The notes below the pieces were generated by a model that searched no databases, was not told the DNA's origin, and saw only the letters and a program-made list of their open reading frames with translations. Both the position numbers and the translations under genes were made by a program. This document shows, piece after piece, positions 1-13,004 of a stretch of DNA of 64,000 nucleotides; the first letter of the stretch is position 1, and every line of letters begins with the position of its first letter. The DNA is from Paramecium tetraurelia (taxonomy: Eukaryota; Ciliophora; Oligohymenophorea; Peniculida; Parameciidae): NCBI RefSeq assembly GCF_000165425.1, contig NW_001799555.1, positions 127,102-191,101 of the forward strand, read 5' to 3'.

Positions 1-1
1 A

Positions 2-343
2 CTAAAAGATTTCATCAATGAATCCTGTTTGGACCGCAGCTTCACTCAGGTCTTACAAGAAAAGATAGTTGAATTTCAGGGAGAAAGAAATAAATTAAAT
101 GAAGAATAAGGCAAAGAAGGTAGTTAAAAAGCATAACAAAGATTGATCGATCGACAAAAGCTTAAATCTGCAAAATTGCACCAATAAATTTAGTTCGTCC
201 TGCATAATGATGACAACAAAGTGAGGGCATAGGCAATCTGTACCAAATTGCTTAATACTTCAGTTCCTAGATACAAATCAACATTGAATGATAAATAAGA
301 ATAAAGAATAAATAAAATAATGAATACTAAGTTTTTATTATGA
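2..343 (+). CDS. 3' end of an unrecognised gene
   Basis: Frame 2 is open from the window edge to TGA at 341-343 when TAA and TAG are read as Gln, giving about 113 residues. The start lies outside the window. The peptide is charged and Gln/Lys-rich and looks helical (stretches such as EKIVEFQGERNKLNEEQ and RINKIMNTKFLL). I recognise no domain. It converges on the kinase gene that ends near 441, leaving about 100 bases between the two 3' ends. The frame is long for a TGA-only code, so I take it as real coding sequence, but its function is unknown. Confidence 0.55.
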
Positions 344-440
344 ACACTTACTTAATCATTCAATAATGTGATCGCTCCCATTCCTTGATTTTTTATTAAT
401 ATCATCAAACGAAGGAGAGTAATTTGATCCTATACTCTAC

Positions 441-1777
<1,337 letters not shown>

Positions 1778-1928
1778 TTATTATATCATGATTAATTTGA
1801 TAAATATATTTAAAATATGATCAATCAAAAAATAGAATCCTATTTATCATTTAAATATAACTAAATAAATTTGAAATAATATGAAAAAATAATATTTCTG
1901 TACTTTTTATTGATTATATTTCACTTAT

Positions 1929-2892
1929 TCAGCCAATTAAATAGCTTAATTCATAGTCAGTTTTTAATGATTGATCGACGACAGTTGTATTTTTGTTGTG
2001 ATACTCCTGAATATCTACTAAATTATCTCCAACAACTTAATCATAGCCAGTGTTCTCAAGAGCCTTATAATTGGCTATCAATTTGGTTAAGTTAATGTAT
2101 GAGGGACAATATAATTGTTGTCCAATAATGCAGTTGTTGGTTGGATGAATGATCTTTTTGAGTTTATAATAAACAAATTACCTTTTCAATAAAAGAACTA
2201 TTAGTTTGAGCTCTATGGTTGACGCTCTACTCAATTAAATGAATAATGGAGTTGAAATCTATATGCTTGTGTCCTTTGGCCAAGAGCAATTTGCCAGCAT
2301 GATCGCCTGCAAGAACTCTGGCGACAATTGCCTCTAAATCTCCAGTGAAGATTGGGGCACATGATTGTCCTGTGCTTTTGATGTAAATGCTTTGATTATT
2401 TTATATTCTCTAAGCAATTTAATTAGTAAATGTGCTTTAAGGTCCGAAAGTAATATCAGATCTGATTCCAACTAATTGAGGGATGGAGCGACGACCTTCA
2501 ACTTCCAAATGTTTCCATTCATCAATTTCTTCCTAATGATCATGTTCGACTGGAGCAACATAAGCCGCAGTTTTGTAGTTTCTGGTTTTGACCAAATCTA
2601 GAGAGGCTACCAACAAGTTTTTTTTGGATGCTGTTACTTAGTAATAGTCATGACTCACATAAAGGAGATTGTTGGCTTATTTGATTACATCATGGAGATC
2701 TTGACGATCACCCACTTTGAATAACTCTATTTTGGTTGAGAATTATTGCTTGAATTTAAGTAATCTTTGAACTGTGAAGTATGTTGGGAAGATATCAGCA
2801 CAAATGATCTTTTCATACTTACCACTTTCAGCAGCTACTTTTAAGAATCCTTAAGCAATTCTATTACTAGCATTTAGAATCAAGAGAGACAT
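1929..2892 (-). CDS. NAD(P)-binding Rossmann-fold-like protein
   Basis: About 311 residues with one 28-nt intron near the 3' end. The start MSLLILNASNRIAQGF is a short beta strand followed by a small-residue turn, like the beginning of an atypical short-chain dehydrogenase/NmrA Rossmann fold. A second strand (KIICADIFP) sits where such folds have the acidic residue that binds the adenosine ribose. The middle has FGPQSTFTNQIAQRI and a predicted strand APIFTGDLEAIVARVL, as in NAD-epimerase-type proteins that bind the cofactor without the catalytic Tyr-x-x-x-Lys. I see no clear YxxxK. It could be a mitochondrial complex I-associated Rossmann subunit or a metabolic reductase; the sequence alone does not decide. 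Confidence 0.55.
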
Positions 2893-2951
2893 ATCAAATA
2901 AATAATTATATTTAGGATTTAATATCTAAGTAAGTATATATACACTTAATC

Positions 2952-5900
2952 TCAAAATCCTCCACTCTTTCTTGTTCGTATCAAGTAACACTTGAATTCA
3001 TCCACTAACTTAGTCATTTATTATGCCTCTCTTTGCTTCTGCAATTTCTGTTCTCTTTAAATTTGGAATTGTTTCTATCGCTAATCGAAGCTTTCGAAAT
3101 TATGAACCTTCCTCGGTGTATGATGAGGATTCAATAGAGTTTGTTGTCTAATCAATACACTTAATCATCATACATGTGACGAATGAATGAATCATCATCA
3201 AAATAATCCAACTCACTTTTAGGAGCTATCTTGACTTGAACTGTATTCTATTAAATGCTCAACATTGGTTGTCTTTTACTCGTGTTTCTCCTTTCCATCT
3301 CTTCGACCACTTTTTACACAATGAAATCAACATATCTATCCTAATCAAAACTAGAAAGAGAATTGTTATTTGAACAAACAGTGGGAGTCTTTGATATTTT
3401 TAAATAAGGTTATCTATTTTCCTGCACCTCTTCATTTGGCAATTTCAGGAATACTTCCTTTATATTTATTTCATCCTATCTTTCATCCATTATTGATGAG
3501 TTGCTTTCCTCTGTGCTCGTTTACTTGTCTTGTTTCTATTCTTTCTGACAAGTATGGAACTGTTTAATAAATTGTCGAACCTGAGGACTAACAGAATCTC
3601 TATAGTGCTTCATATCAGTTAATAATTTGTTATTAAATTATAAAATAGTAGCAGAATTCATATCAATTTTCTCGCCAACATTATCGTCTTTGCAATTTAC
3701 TTCAATGACTTCTTTGGCTTTCTCAATAACCCTTAATCCTTCTTTTTCTATTTTATAGTTATATTTTAATTTTACTTATCTACTATATTGTGATTAGAGC
3801 TATTGTGTAAATGGCAAAAACTATTTGATTCGATTTGGGTTGAGTTGCAATTTGAATCTTCTTATGTCCTCAATGTCTATTACATAATATGAGATATATT
3901 CTTAATAGACATTTGAATCGTATAAAGTATCAATGTTTGGTTTAACTTAATTGCCTTACTAAAATGCATTATACTCTTTTAAAACTATTGAAATATTATT
4001 ATGAGGATAAAAGATATTGTAATCATATCCTTACTCAAAGTCATTGAGTATTTCATCGCTTTTCCTCAGTTCTGATTGCTAACCTCCATTATACTTCTGT
4101 ACTTCCTCCTTGAATATTTAATAATCAGCCATAATGTCATCCATCTTGTTTTAGATATAGGTTCCACATTCACTATCTTCGTCACTTTCAAGATGATTCC
4201 TAAATTGGTTGATACTTGGTATTATAGAATTGTCACTATTGTTCGATGATATAATCGCTTAAGAGAGACTCTTGGTTAAACTAAATATTTCCTACTGTTT
4301 AATTTGTATTTATTGTATCTATTTTTATGATTTTTTCAGTGATTATTACCAATTCCTCCTCCTATTCCTATCTTCCTTAAATTTAGACTTAAGTTTCAAA
4401 CCTTTCTTTATAGACTCATCTTCTATTCCATTTTATATCAAATCATCAACATTGCATTCTTCCTTTAAGTAATTATGAATCGAAATTTTCATCTGAAAAC
4501 TCTCCACTTTGCTTACTATTTCCAGTTTATTTTTTCTGGCATTATAATTTATTCTGTCAATTCTCACAAAATCTTTCATAATTGCTTAGAGGCATCTAGT
4601 CTTAGTCTTCTGATACGCATATAAATCAACTACAAAGTGTAAAGAAGGACAATCTTTTATTACATGTCCTGGCAAATCACAAGAATAGCAGTGAATATCT
4701 AAAACTTAGAGCTGATTCTTATTAACCTCAGAGTTAATAAAGAAGAATTTTTCTCTGTCTTCGGGAAATTAAGATAATAAATCAATGAAATTCTATCTTT
4801 TTAATACAAAAACATCAGTAAATCCATTACTTTTAGCAGATGCTGTTCTTTCAGTATTACCAAAAAAACTGATTTACCCAAAAACATCTTTATTTGACAA
4901 TCTAGCTACTATTTATCTTGTTTTAATTAAAATAATATTAATTTATCCTTCTTAAATAAAATAGAGTGATTATTCATTCTTGATCTCATTTTCCAAGAAG
5001 ACATATTCATCAGGTTGAATAGTTTATTCAATTAAAATTTGTGTCAACTCAATCAACAGTTTCCTAGAAAAAGTTTAACAAATTAATTTATAATTAGCCA
5101 ATATAGTTCCATTGACTTGTATGGTGAATTCAAATTTCAAGGAAGTTGAAAGATTTTGACAAATCGACTCCAAGTTTATACTACGATGTGAGTCCCAAAG
5201 GTATTACAAATATCGTCTCACTTGATTCTATAATTGTTTCGGAATCTTAACTTTTCCCATATAACCATTGATCTCTGCTATCCTCCTTTAATATTGATCC
5301 TTTTTTTAACTGAGTTATTGCATAGTATTACCAATGGTATTCATGGTAAATGAGAAGACCCCACAAGCAATCAACAGAAAAAACACTCCAAAAAATCTCT
5401 CTAAGGGAGTTTAAGGTGAAAGATCCCCATAACCAACTGTAATCATGGTAGTGACAGCCCAATACAAAGAATTAATATACCTAACTTACCAAGGTTGATC
5501 ATATATTCCATAAATTGTCAGCCAATTATAGGAAGAGTCTTCACTCTGAGCAATAAAATGAAATATGCAACCTAGCCAATGTGACCAAAACAATACAAAG
5601 CCGCATAATTTCAAAAAGCTCGCTATGGTTTAGATAGCAGAATTATCTGAGAAGTATTCCTCTATTTTATCGACGATGACTTTCAATTTGGCCAACCTCA
5701 ATAACCTGATTACTTTGATGAATCTAAAGAATTTTAAAACCCTTAGGATTTAAGCACTTTTTTAGAGATTTGCATGTTGGGTGGAAATTTCATCCTCTGC
5801 ATCCCCTGTTACAGCTAAGGTAAAGAATAAATCATAAGGAAATGATGCGATTATGTCAATCCAAAACCATAATTTCAAGTACTCAATTGCTATTATTTTA

Positions 5901-6490
5901 TAGGAATAGTTGATATTGCCATTCTTGTAGATGGCAGTATTAAAGGTAAGTATGATATCCAGCAAGAAGGCTGCTGTAATAACATAACCGAATTCACTAC
6001 TAACTTCTATATCAAAACTAATTCTGATTGGAATTGTAATAATTTCATACAGAATTAAAATCATACAAAAAAAATCCCAAAGTATTTTGATTGTGCTATC
6101 TGGATTAATTGTAAACCAATAATTTTAAACTTATGTGTTTTTTCTCTTCATATCTAGTCTCTGATTCTCACTCTATGAAGATTTAGTGAGCTCCTTCATT
6201 TTTTCATTTCTTTCCCTTTCATCTAGATCAATGTCGTCAAAAGGAAGAAATTTTTAATCAATGTCTTACAATCTAGATTCCAATTTAATGATTTCAGTAT
6301 AAATAGATTTATCAGCCAGAATTAGTTGTTCATTGAGACTAAGAATAGTGGGATCTTGGTGATCATTATTGCATTATTTAATAAACTCAATTTACTTGAA
6401 TTCTTAGTCTCCTCTGTTGGATAAAATAGCTTAATGTTCATTCGGCACTCTGGCAGAATATTAATCAACTTCCATGTAGTTTGATGTCAT
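2952..6490 (-). CDS. Cyclic-nucleotide-binding K+ channel with a zinc knuckle
   Basis: Large voltage-gated-type channel of about 1,170 residues, one 26-nt intron near the 3' end. A ~145-residue cytosolic N terminus precedes six membrane segments. S4 is basic (RFIKVIRLLRLAKLK). The pore filter is MITVGYGDLSP, a K+-selective GYGD signature, followed by a long S6 and a C-linker. A cyclic nucleotide-binding-type domain follows (IQPDEYVFLENEIKNEQSLY ... NKDVFGQISFFG ... ASAKSNGFTDVFVLKR). Just downstream is CYSCDLPGHVIKDC, an exact CX2CX4HX4C zinc knuckle. The last ~450 residues are acidic and Gln/Asn-rich. The family is EAG/CNG/HCN-like K+ channels, which shape membrane potential and ciliary beating in ciliates. 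The knuckle is unusual for this family. The start ATG follows a short spacer from the next gene. Confidence 0.9.
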
Positions 6491-6519
6491 TTGATTTGTA
6501 AATATTATCAATATCAATA

Positions 6520-7338
6520 TCATTATGAAATTACAAATATCATTATGGCAACCCTTATGATGACTCCAAAATTATCTGGATTTGGTGGACTGGGGGGACC
6601 ATTGCATTTTTAACAAGTCTTTGAATTGGGATTCCAAAGGTATGAATACTGAGTGTCAATGAAACAAGTTGCTTCATTTAAATCGTTTGGCATTGCCTCA
6701 ACACAACGACTGTCTTCCCACTTACATAATTATACAGATTAAGGATGGTCAAATGGATCGAATGCGTGAATGTACTAACAACTACTTGAATCGGTTAAAT
6801 CTGAGCATTTCTTTTGGACACATTTGGAGCTGGACACCTTGCATGAATGTATATTTAAGATGCATTTCATGAATTCAAATTCCCCTTTGATCTAATCAAT
6901 GTCGCTGCATTATTTTATAACCTAACACTTGTCACCAATAAATCCACATTCTCCCTCTTTTCCTTCCTGATAATTGCAATCCTCCTCATTATAATCAGAA
7001 CAACTTGGAATAACCTTGTTTTAGCATTTTTTTCCATCCAATGACGTACATAAAATTGAAATGGCTTCGCATGAACTCTTATCACCGACATAATTATCGC
7101 AACTAGTGAATTTAGTGCATTTTCCTTCCAAATAGGCACAATTTGTATCATATGGACAATCAATTGGTGATTCTATTGAACAGTCTTATATGTCGATGCA
7201 TTTGTTATTATCCCAATAACAATAACTTACTTCATTACAATCATAATCCACGAGTAATTCTTCGCAAACGCATTTGGTTACAACATCAATATAAGTTGAT
7301 GATACAATTGAGAATATAAACGATAGATATACAAACAT
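6520..7338 (-). CDS. Cysteine-rich surface-antigen-like protein
   Basis: Intronless frame of 272 residues. It starts with a signal-peptide-like segment (MFVYLSFIFSIVSSTYID) and then has closely spaced cysteines in repeating blocks such as CVCEELL, CYWDNNKC, CAYLEGKCTKFTSCD, CEAISILC and CKVSSSKC. The C terminus (after PPSPPNPD) is a short hydrophobic tail, compatible with a GPI signal or membrane anchor. This is the pattern of Paramecium surface antigens and shorter 'mini-antigens', which are extracellular coat proteins. It is related to the genes at 26243-27025 and 63343-64000 and to the relic at 21149-21540, with which it shares an almost uninterrupted nucleotide block near the 5' end. Confidence 0.75.
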
Positions 7339-7350
7339 TAATTAAATCAA

Positions 7351-8070
7351 TCATTATTTTTTGTGCTTTATAATACCTAATTTACTCAATCTTGTGTAAA
7401 CTTATTACTTTTCATCGGTAGTATGTATTTTATGAATGGCCATCGCGTAGTGTTACAAACCAGCTGATGAGATCACCAATAATCTATTAAAGAAGTGTTT
7501 GAAAAGACCCTTTAACTCATCGTTTTTATCTTCGATATAATTCTTGTATGTGAAGTTGAAGGTCTAACCCTTCTCTAGTTTCTCCCTCTTGGCTTCCTAG
7601 AGCTACTTTTCTAATTACAACAATTTTTCGTCATTCTTTTACAACAGGTCATTTTTCTTCTATTCTAATTTTTTATAGATAGCTGCCTTCTCCTTATATT
7701 CAGTCAGAGCCCTCTTTTGAGTTTCTACTGCCCTTTAACCGTCGGTTAAACTTGGGATTATCTTGGTCCTTATCAATTTAGCGATGCCTTTGTCCTAATC
7801 CTCATTTATCCTTTCTTTAATCTTTGAGTTAACTTCTTAGATAGCTGATTTTAGTTCATCAAGCATGTCCATCAAGGCTGGTGTGTCTTAAAATGGTTCT
7901 TTAGCAAGGCCACTCAAAAATTCAGACAATTAATGATAAGCCTGACATCGATCCATCTCCACCTTCAGAATCTTTTCAAATTAAACTCGAAGATCCAAAC
8001 AAAATCTGTCGTCTTTGCATAAACTTTAGTATATTTCCTCAAATTATTGTTCAGATGTTTCAACCTGCAT
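7351..8070 (-). CDS. BAR-like coiled-coil protein (copy 1)
   Basis: Intronless 239-residue protein, almost entirely helical. It has charged coiled-coil stretches (YHQLSEFLSGLAKEPFQD, KRALTEYKEKAAIYKK, KNDLLQKNDEKLLQLEKQ) and a C-terminal segment FKHFFNRLLVISSAGLQHYA. The length, three-helix layout and the pattern 'Lys-rich helix then aromatic helix' fit BAR/arfaptin/sorting-nexin-type dimers that bind curved membranes. It is clearly paralogous to the gene at 8533-9210: both have GQT(F/L)N(F/T) followed by YI(E/N)(D/E)KN and a (S)AGLQ motif in the last third. The start ATG follows directly after a short AT-rich spacer. The BAR call is from pattern, not a search. Confidence 0.6.
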
Positions 8071-8125
8071 ATGAATAATTTATTTAAAATAGATTAGTAA
8101 GAGAATAAAATACAAATCATGAATT

Positions 8126-8500
8126 TCATTTTACTATCTTCTCCATGCAAATCTTAAAATTTTCAAAATCCTATTACTCCTAGAACCACACATTGAATAC
8201 CTTTGATTATTCATCTTAAAAATTAAAATAAAACCATTGTGTGCCTTTGCTCAATTCAAATGTGAAGCCCTTTTTTATCGTCCTTATGAAATCTTACGTT
8301 GAGTTTTGATTTAGAATAATGAATACAAATTGATCACTTAATTTTATTAAGAAGAAGGGTCCTTGAAATCCAGCCTGATGCCACAACTAAGTACACTTGT
8401 CAAACTCATTCAAACTAGTGAATTTGCCAGTATACAAGATCTGTTCCAAAGTTGGAAACAATCTCTTTAAATAAGAGAAATTAATTTGATCTCGTTACAT
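8126..8500 (-). CDS. DCP1: mRNA decapping subunit DCP1-like (EVH1 fold)
   Basis: Intronless 124-residue protein. The order of motifs matches DCP1: FDKCTQLWHQAGFQGPFFLI (the W-x-x-x-x-x-G-x-(L/F)F strand), QFVFIILNQNSTQDFI (the 'ilNr.s...' strand and helix), and a final VFNVWFQEQQDFE matching the GiWfyd...e segment before the last helix. DCP1 activates DCP2 to remove the 5' cap from mRNA in cytoplasmic P-bodies. The usual longer C-terminal extension of animal DCP1 is absent, as in yeast and other protists. The gene sits between two paralogous BAR-like genes on the same strand. The sequence is divergent, so another EVH1-like protein is possible. Confidence 0.6.
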
Positions 8501-8532
8501 TAAATAAATAAATATATATATATTATTATTAT

Positions 8533-9210
8533 TCATTTGCTTCTTTAATTACCTAACAATTTACTTAAGAAAATCTCTGCATCTTTTTTAACTTCCTGCT
8601 CCCTATTATGAATTTCTTAAGCACTTTTTGAGAAACTTTGAAGTCCAGCTGCACAACAATACATCTGCATATTCAGAAAGTGCTTCCACATTGAACAGAA
8701 TTCTTGATTTTTCTCATTAATATAAATCTAATATTAAGTATTCAGTGTTTATCCTGCCAACATCTTCTCCTTCTTTGCTTATTCATAAGCTTGATAGGTC
8801 TCCTTTTACTTCGCAGGCTCTGTGTTCTTCCTCTTTTAATCTCTATCAGCTTCTATAGCTGTTTTGGCTTTATAATCATCCAATAATTTCTACTTCGTCT
8901 TAATCTGCTCCAATTGTCCATTCAAACTTAATATTATTTTAGTCTTAATCAAGTCGACATACTCCATATTCTTCTTTTATCCCACACTCATTGACTCCGC
9001 CACCAGAGAAACCACTTCTGCTAATTTTGGTATTTCTGAAATCAGTTATTTTTGAATCTTTTTCAAACATTCAATTAATTCCTTATTGGCTTAATCCACC
9101 TTTTCCAGAGCCTGAGCTAGTAAATTAAAAAACCCACTAAGATCTTCGAATGCCTTCTTATCGTTATTAAGACTTAGATTGATTTCTTCATGCTATATAT
9201 TTGTTGCCAT
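8533..9210 (-). CDS. BAR-like coiled-coil protein (copy 2)
   Basis: Intronless 225-residue helical protein, paralogous to 7351-8070. The helices run from FEDLSGFFNLLAQALEKVDQ through LIECLKKIQKQLISEIPKLA and KLLDDYKAKTAIEAD to MLAGQTLNTQYQIYINEKN and a Cys-containing FLNMQMYCCAAGLQSF. The same GQTLN / YINEKN / AAGLQ landmarks occur in the other copy. The likely role is a membrane-shaping dimer of the BAR/sorting nexin class; partners are not evident. The pair looks like a local duplication into which the DCP1-like gene now falls, or a duplication that spanned it. Confidence 0.6.
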
Positions 9211-10226
9211 CTCAATTCCAATTCAGAATGAATATTTATATTATAAAATTAAATTATGCAAACTTAGCTTGTTCAAACATACTTTTACCAATCATTAAAC
9301 ATAATATTCAATTTTAAGAGAGATCATATACGTAAAGTGTAAATTCATAGTTGAAATCAAAGTATTAGCAATTTTACTGAAAAGTCACTAAACTTATTAT
9401 TATACTTACTTATTGAAATCATTAGAATAAAGTAATCAAAAGGATCTGAAATTAAATTAATGAAAACATTGCTGAACTATCTCTCAAAATATTCATAAAA
9501 AGATTGCTTAAATTATTATAAATTTTTTGATCCTGGATTGTAAATGTAAAAGCCATTATGGAAGTTTATAAAGGGAAAGTTAAGTCTCGTTTTTGAAAAT
9601 CCAAAAAGAATACTCAGAATAGAATTACTTTTTTTGTATAAATTTATTTTATTTTGATTTATGATTATAATTGGGGATGTCTAAACTCTGCTTTATTAAA
9701 TCATAAATAATCATTTAATATATACAATTGAGATCTAATATTTTCATTCAGTAATATTGACCATAACAAGTAAGAATTGTAAACAATCAAAATAGAAGAC
9801 ATGCTTAAGACTAATTTGGTCTAATAAATAAGGAATCTTAAAATACAAAAGACAGATTATTTGAATAAAGACTAAATAATATTTTTCACTATCTATAGCT
9901 TTTAAAAATAGTCAACTATCAAAAAATCAATTCAAATATTAAGCAGCATTCATTTTTTATAGTATATATAAACAAACAATATGGATATCACATTTAATCT
10001 AAAAAACAAAATCTTCCCTTGGTTTTACCAATATTTCTTCTAATAATTGGGTTTTCTTGTTAAGACAAATGAACTATGGCAATAAGTCTAACATATTTTC
10101 CTGGATGGTTTATACAGACAAAGTAGAATACATGCATTAAGTGCGGAGTTCTTATGTATTCTATTATAAAATTAGTATTTATATCCTTAATACCTCAATT
10201 TATTAAGGGAATTAATTAATATTAAC
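9211..10226. other. Long spacer without a convincing gene
   Basis: About 1 kb between the BAR-like gene and E2F, unusually long for this compact sequence. It is AT-rich and I find no frame that reads like protein. The only structure I see is the segment around 9541-9800, which has an inverted, partly degenerate copy near 21590-21775. It may hold regulatory sequence for E2F or a decayed gene. Confidence 0.5.
9541..9800 (+). repeat. Dispersed inverted repeat, copy A
   Basis: Two blocks match the reverse complement of 21590-21775 in the same order. One is 18 bases at 9571-9588 (matching 21730-21747), and one is about 22 bases with one mismatch near 9764-9785 (matching about 21638-21659). The distance between blocks is about 180 bases here and about 70 in copy B, so one copy has gained or lost sequence. 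Neither copy encodes a recognisable protein. Confidence 0.55.
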
Positions 10227-10958
10227 ATGAGTTCGAAGCGAAAGTAAGTAAAAATGGAGTCAGAGAAAAAGGTGAAGCAAGAGGAGTCAAACTATGAAGA
10301 TTCATTTAATGAGTCGAATGATGAAGAACCTAAGAGTACTGGGAAATAGAAAACTCGACATGACAATTCATTATCTGTGCTCACAAAAAAGTTTGTTGAA
10401 TTAATTAGGAATTCCGAAGAGTTGACAATCGATTTGAATGTGGCTGTCAATGATCTGGGGGTTTAAAAAAGAAGAATTTACGATATTACAAATGTATTAG
10501 AGGGGATTGGTTATATTGAGAAAATCTCTAAAAACAAGATCAAATGGGTTGGAGCCACGGATGATCCTTAATTGGAAACTGAGCTTCGTTAAATAAAATA
10601 AGAATTGGAAGCCTTGCAAGATGAAGAGAAAACAATTGATTATTGGATAGAGTACTTGCAAAAGAATCTGTAAGAGAAGTTCCAGAGTGATCCAGAAGTG
10701 GCTAAGTACACCTTTCTCACTCATGATGACTTCAAAGAATTATCGAAGAGTTAGCAGACTGATCATAAGGGAGAGGCGCTTTTTATAATAACAGCGCCAA
10801 AAGGAACATCCGTAGAAACTCCCCAAGAAAACAACCCTGAATACCCATATCAGGTTTACTTGAATAGTTCCAAAGTACAAGGACAGAATAACGAAATTTA
10901 AGTGTATATTTGTTCTGACGAGAATTACCCAATTGAATATGAGAAGAAGCAAAAATGA
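10227..10958 (+). CDS. E2F: E2F/DP family transcription factor
   Basis: Intronless 243-residue protein. The winged-helix DNA-binding domain spans roughly residues 45-105: [14 protein letters not shown], then [18 protein letters not shown] and [20 protein letters not shown]. The [14 protein letters not shown] core is diagnostic for E2F. A leucine-rich dimerisation helix follows ([19 protein letters not shown]), then a marked-box-like region with [17 protein letters not shown], as in E2F1-5. There is an acidic/Lys-rich N terminus but no obvious pocket-binding C-terminal tail, so the protein is shorter than animal E2Fs. It should bind TTTSSCGC-type sites, normally with a DP partner, to time S-phase gene expression. 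It converges with the BTB-TLDc gene, 26 bases away. Confidence 0.92.
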
Positions 10959-10984
10959 CACATATTTTATCTAATATAATTTTA

Positions 10985-12930
10985 TCATAAATTATGACTA
11001 ATTTCAATTGAATAAGCTTCAACATCTTCTACTACAAATTCCTTATTGCCTGTCAAAGAGGTTTAACCGTAACAAGTGTTAGAATCACAACCATTGCAAA
11101 TAGTGAGTTGGCCTGGGATCTCTATGATGTTGTCTTCAAATAGGAAAATGCTATCCAATTCCTATATTTGGCGATTCGATATATTTAGCAAATACTTTTC
11201 ATTTCCAAATACGAGAACTCCAATGATTTTATTATAATCAAAAACCCTAACCAAAATAAGTAAATTTTCGACTCCAGAGCAATTGTTTTTAAAAGAATCA
11301 ACATCATACCCACTAAGAGATCCTAATTGAAGTCTTCTTAGGTAGATTTGAGAGAAAATTGTGATTTTTAGGTGATCAAAGATATAATTAAGTTGATTAA
11401 TTTTGTCTAAAGTGACTGGTTCGGCATCATATTGAAACCTTTCAGTTTATTGGACAGTTAATTATATTTGGCTTTATGCAACAGTTTGGGGTTTTAGAAA
11501 TTAGTACTCCGACTTAGCCAATTCTTGTTGTTGAAGAAATTGACTAGTAGTGAATTGATTCATGGACTCTAAGGTCTGATCATTAAAGTCCGGTTCACTA
11601 TATTACAATTCAGAAACTGTTTAGCCTCTTTGAATTAGTTAGCTTTTTAGGGTTTCAATTTAGGATCTCAGAGTAATGATTTCTCTGTCATTTATATCTT
11701 TTATGCTGTCTTCTAATTCTATGATAGTTCTATCCTTTTGGTTGATCTAACTTTTCAGAGTTAAAAGTTCTTATCTGAGATTTTCTATTTCTTTATCCTT
11801 TTCAATTAATTTGTTGTCTAATTTTTGAGTGATAGTTTCTAATAATGTATCTTTAAAATTATTAGTATTTTTCATGCTTGTTTCTAGAGCTATGGATAAC
11901 TTTTGTGTCTCCTATTCTAATGCTTTGTTTTAGTCTTCTAATTCAGACATACGCTTTTTGTAAAAGTAGTTTTCACTTTTATTCACATCGAAATAATCAA
12001 AATAATTCTTTTCTGGTTATGGTTGCAATCTATTAAATATATATTAACTTACTGATAATCTTTTACAGATTGATGACATGGTTGAATATGAGGTTCATCT
12101 AAAATTGTGTGGGATTGTCTACAAGCTAATTGATGGTAAATTTTATAGTATTCTTCACTTGTGAGGGAATTCCTGTCAATCAATTTCACAATTAATTCTT
12201 TTAGATCCTCCTCATTTGAGTTGTATAATTCCAGGATTTGGAATATCTCATAATTTGTTAGATATTGTCTTTATTCCGATTTAGTCTTTTTATAAGTGTT
12301 ATGGGCCTAGATTAGATGAATGAAGCAAGCTTTATTTAATCCTAGGACATCTGAAGGGGTCGTTTTCTTATGATTCTTCTTCAATTTCAACATCCCAAGA
12401 TCAAATAGTTGTAGGAATGCGTCGGGGTTGCTATCCAAGAATTCATAACAAGATACTCTTAGATCCTCGAGTCCATAGAGTTCACTTAATTAGAGGGCAA
12501 AGGTAAATGATTTTTTATTGATTTGAAATGAACCTTCAATTTATTTGCACAAACCATCACATTTTATGAAACTACATATTTGATAAGCAAGATAGAGTTC
12601 TTGATATGTGTATATGATATATTATCCTCCATAAAAGCATTTGAGAATTCCCTCAAAAATATCTGGATCATATTCTTGAATTGAGATGACTTATTTATCG
12701 CAATCAAAGAATGGACTTTCAATTCTTAGATGAGCCTTTTATAATTCAAACCTTTTGTTTTTCACTTGGATTACCACATCAGCATGAGCATCTTTAGGGA
12801 ATTGTTCTAATAATTTTCTATTGGTTGATAATTGTAGACTTGTCAGCATATTAAGAGTTTTGGCAGGCGATTCTATTGGATTAGAAGAGAGACTGGGCTG
12901 ATGAGCAGTTTGTGGTCGTTGTTGTTACAT
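10985..12930 (-). CDS. BTB-BACK-coiled-coil-TLDc protein
   Basis: About 640 residues, one 23-nt intron. A BTB/POZ domain lies at about residues 45-150 (FPKDAHADVVIQVKNKRFEL ... HLRIESPFFDCDK ... FEGILKCFYGGQ), followed by a BACK-like helical region. After the intron comes a long coiled coil (residues ~330-450). A C-terminal TLDc-like domain of ~150 residues has SLSGYDVDSFKNNCSG, NLLILVRVFDYNKIIGVLVF and FLFEDNIIEI. BTB proteins usually act as dimerising adaptors, often for CUL3 ligases; TLDc domains are linked to V-ATPase regulation and oxidative stress resistance. BTB plus TLDc combinations are common in ciliates and amoebae. The substrate is unknown. Confidence 0.75.
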
Positions 12931-13004
12931 TTCAGAGGGACTGTGTTCCTAGTAAAAAATATAAAGATTTTAATTTTTGTTAATGTATTGCAATATATTA
13001 AGGC

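Noticed and set aside
278-440. Extension of the PH-kinase gene to overlap the first gene
   Set aside because: Without the last 22-nt intron the frame runs on antisense to gene 1. The intron gives a clean TGA at 441 and a spliced length divisible by three.
10740-11025. Hydrophobic minus-strand frames near the E2F 3' end
   Set aside because: They are antisense to the well-supported E2F coding sequence and to the 3' end of the BTB-TLDc gene.
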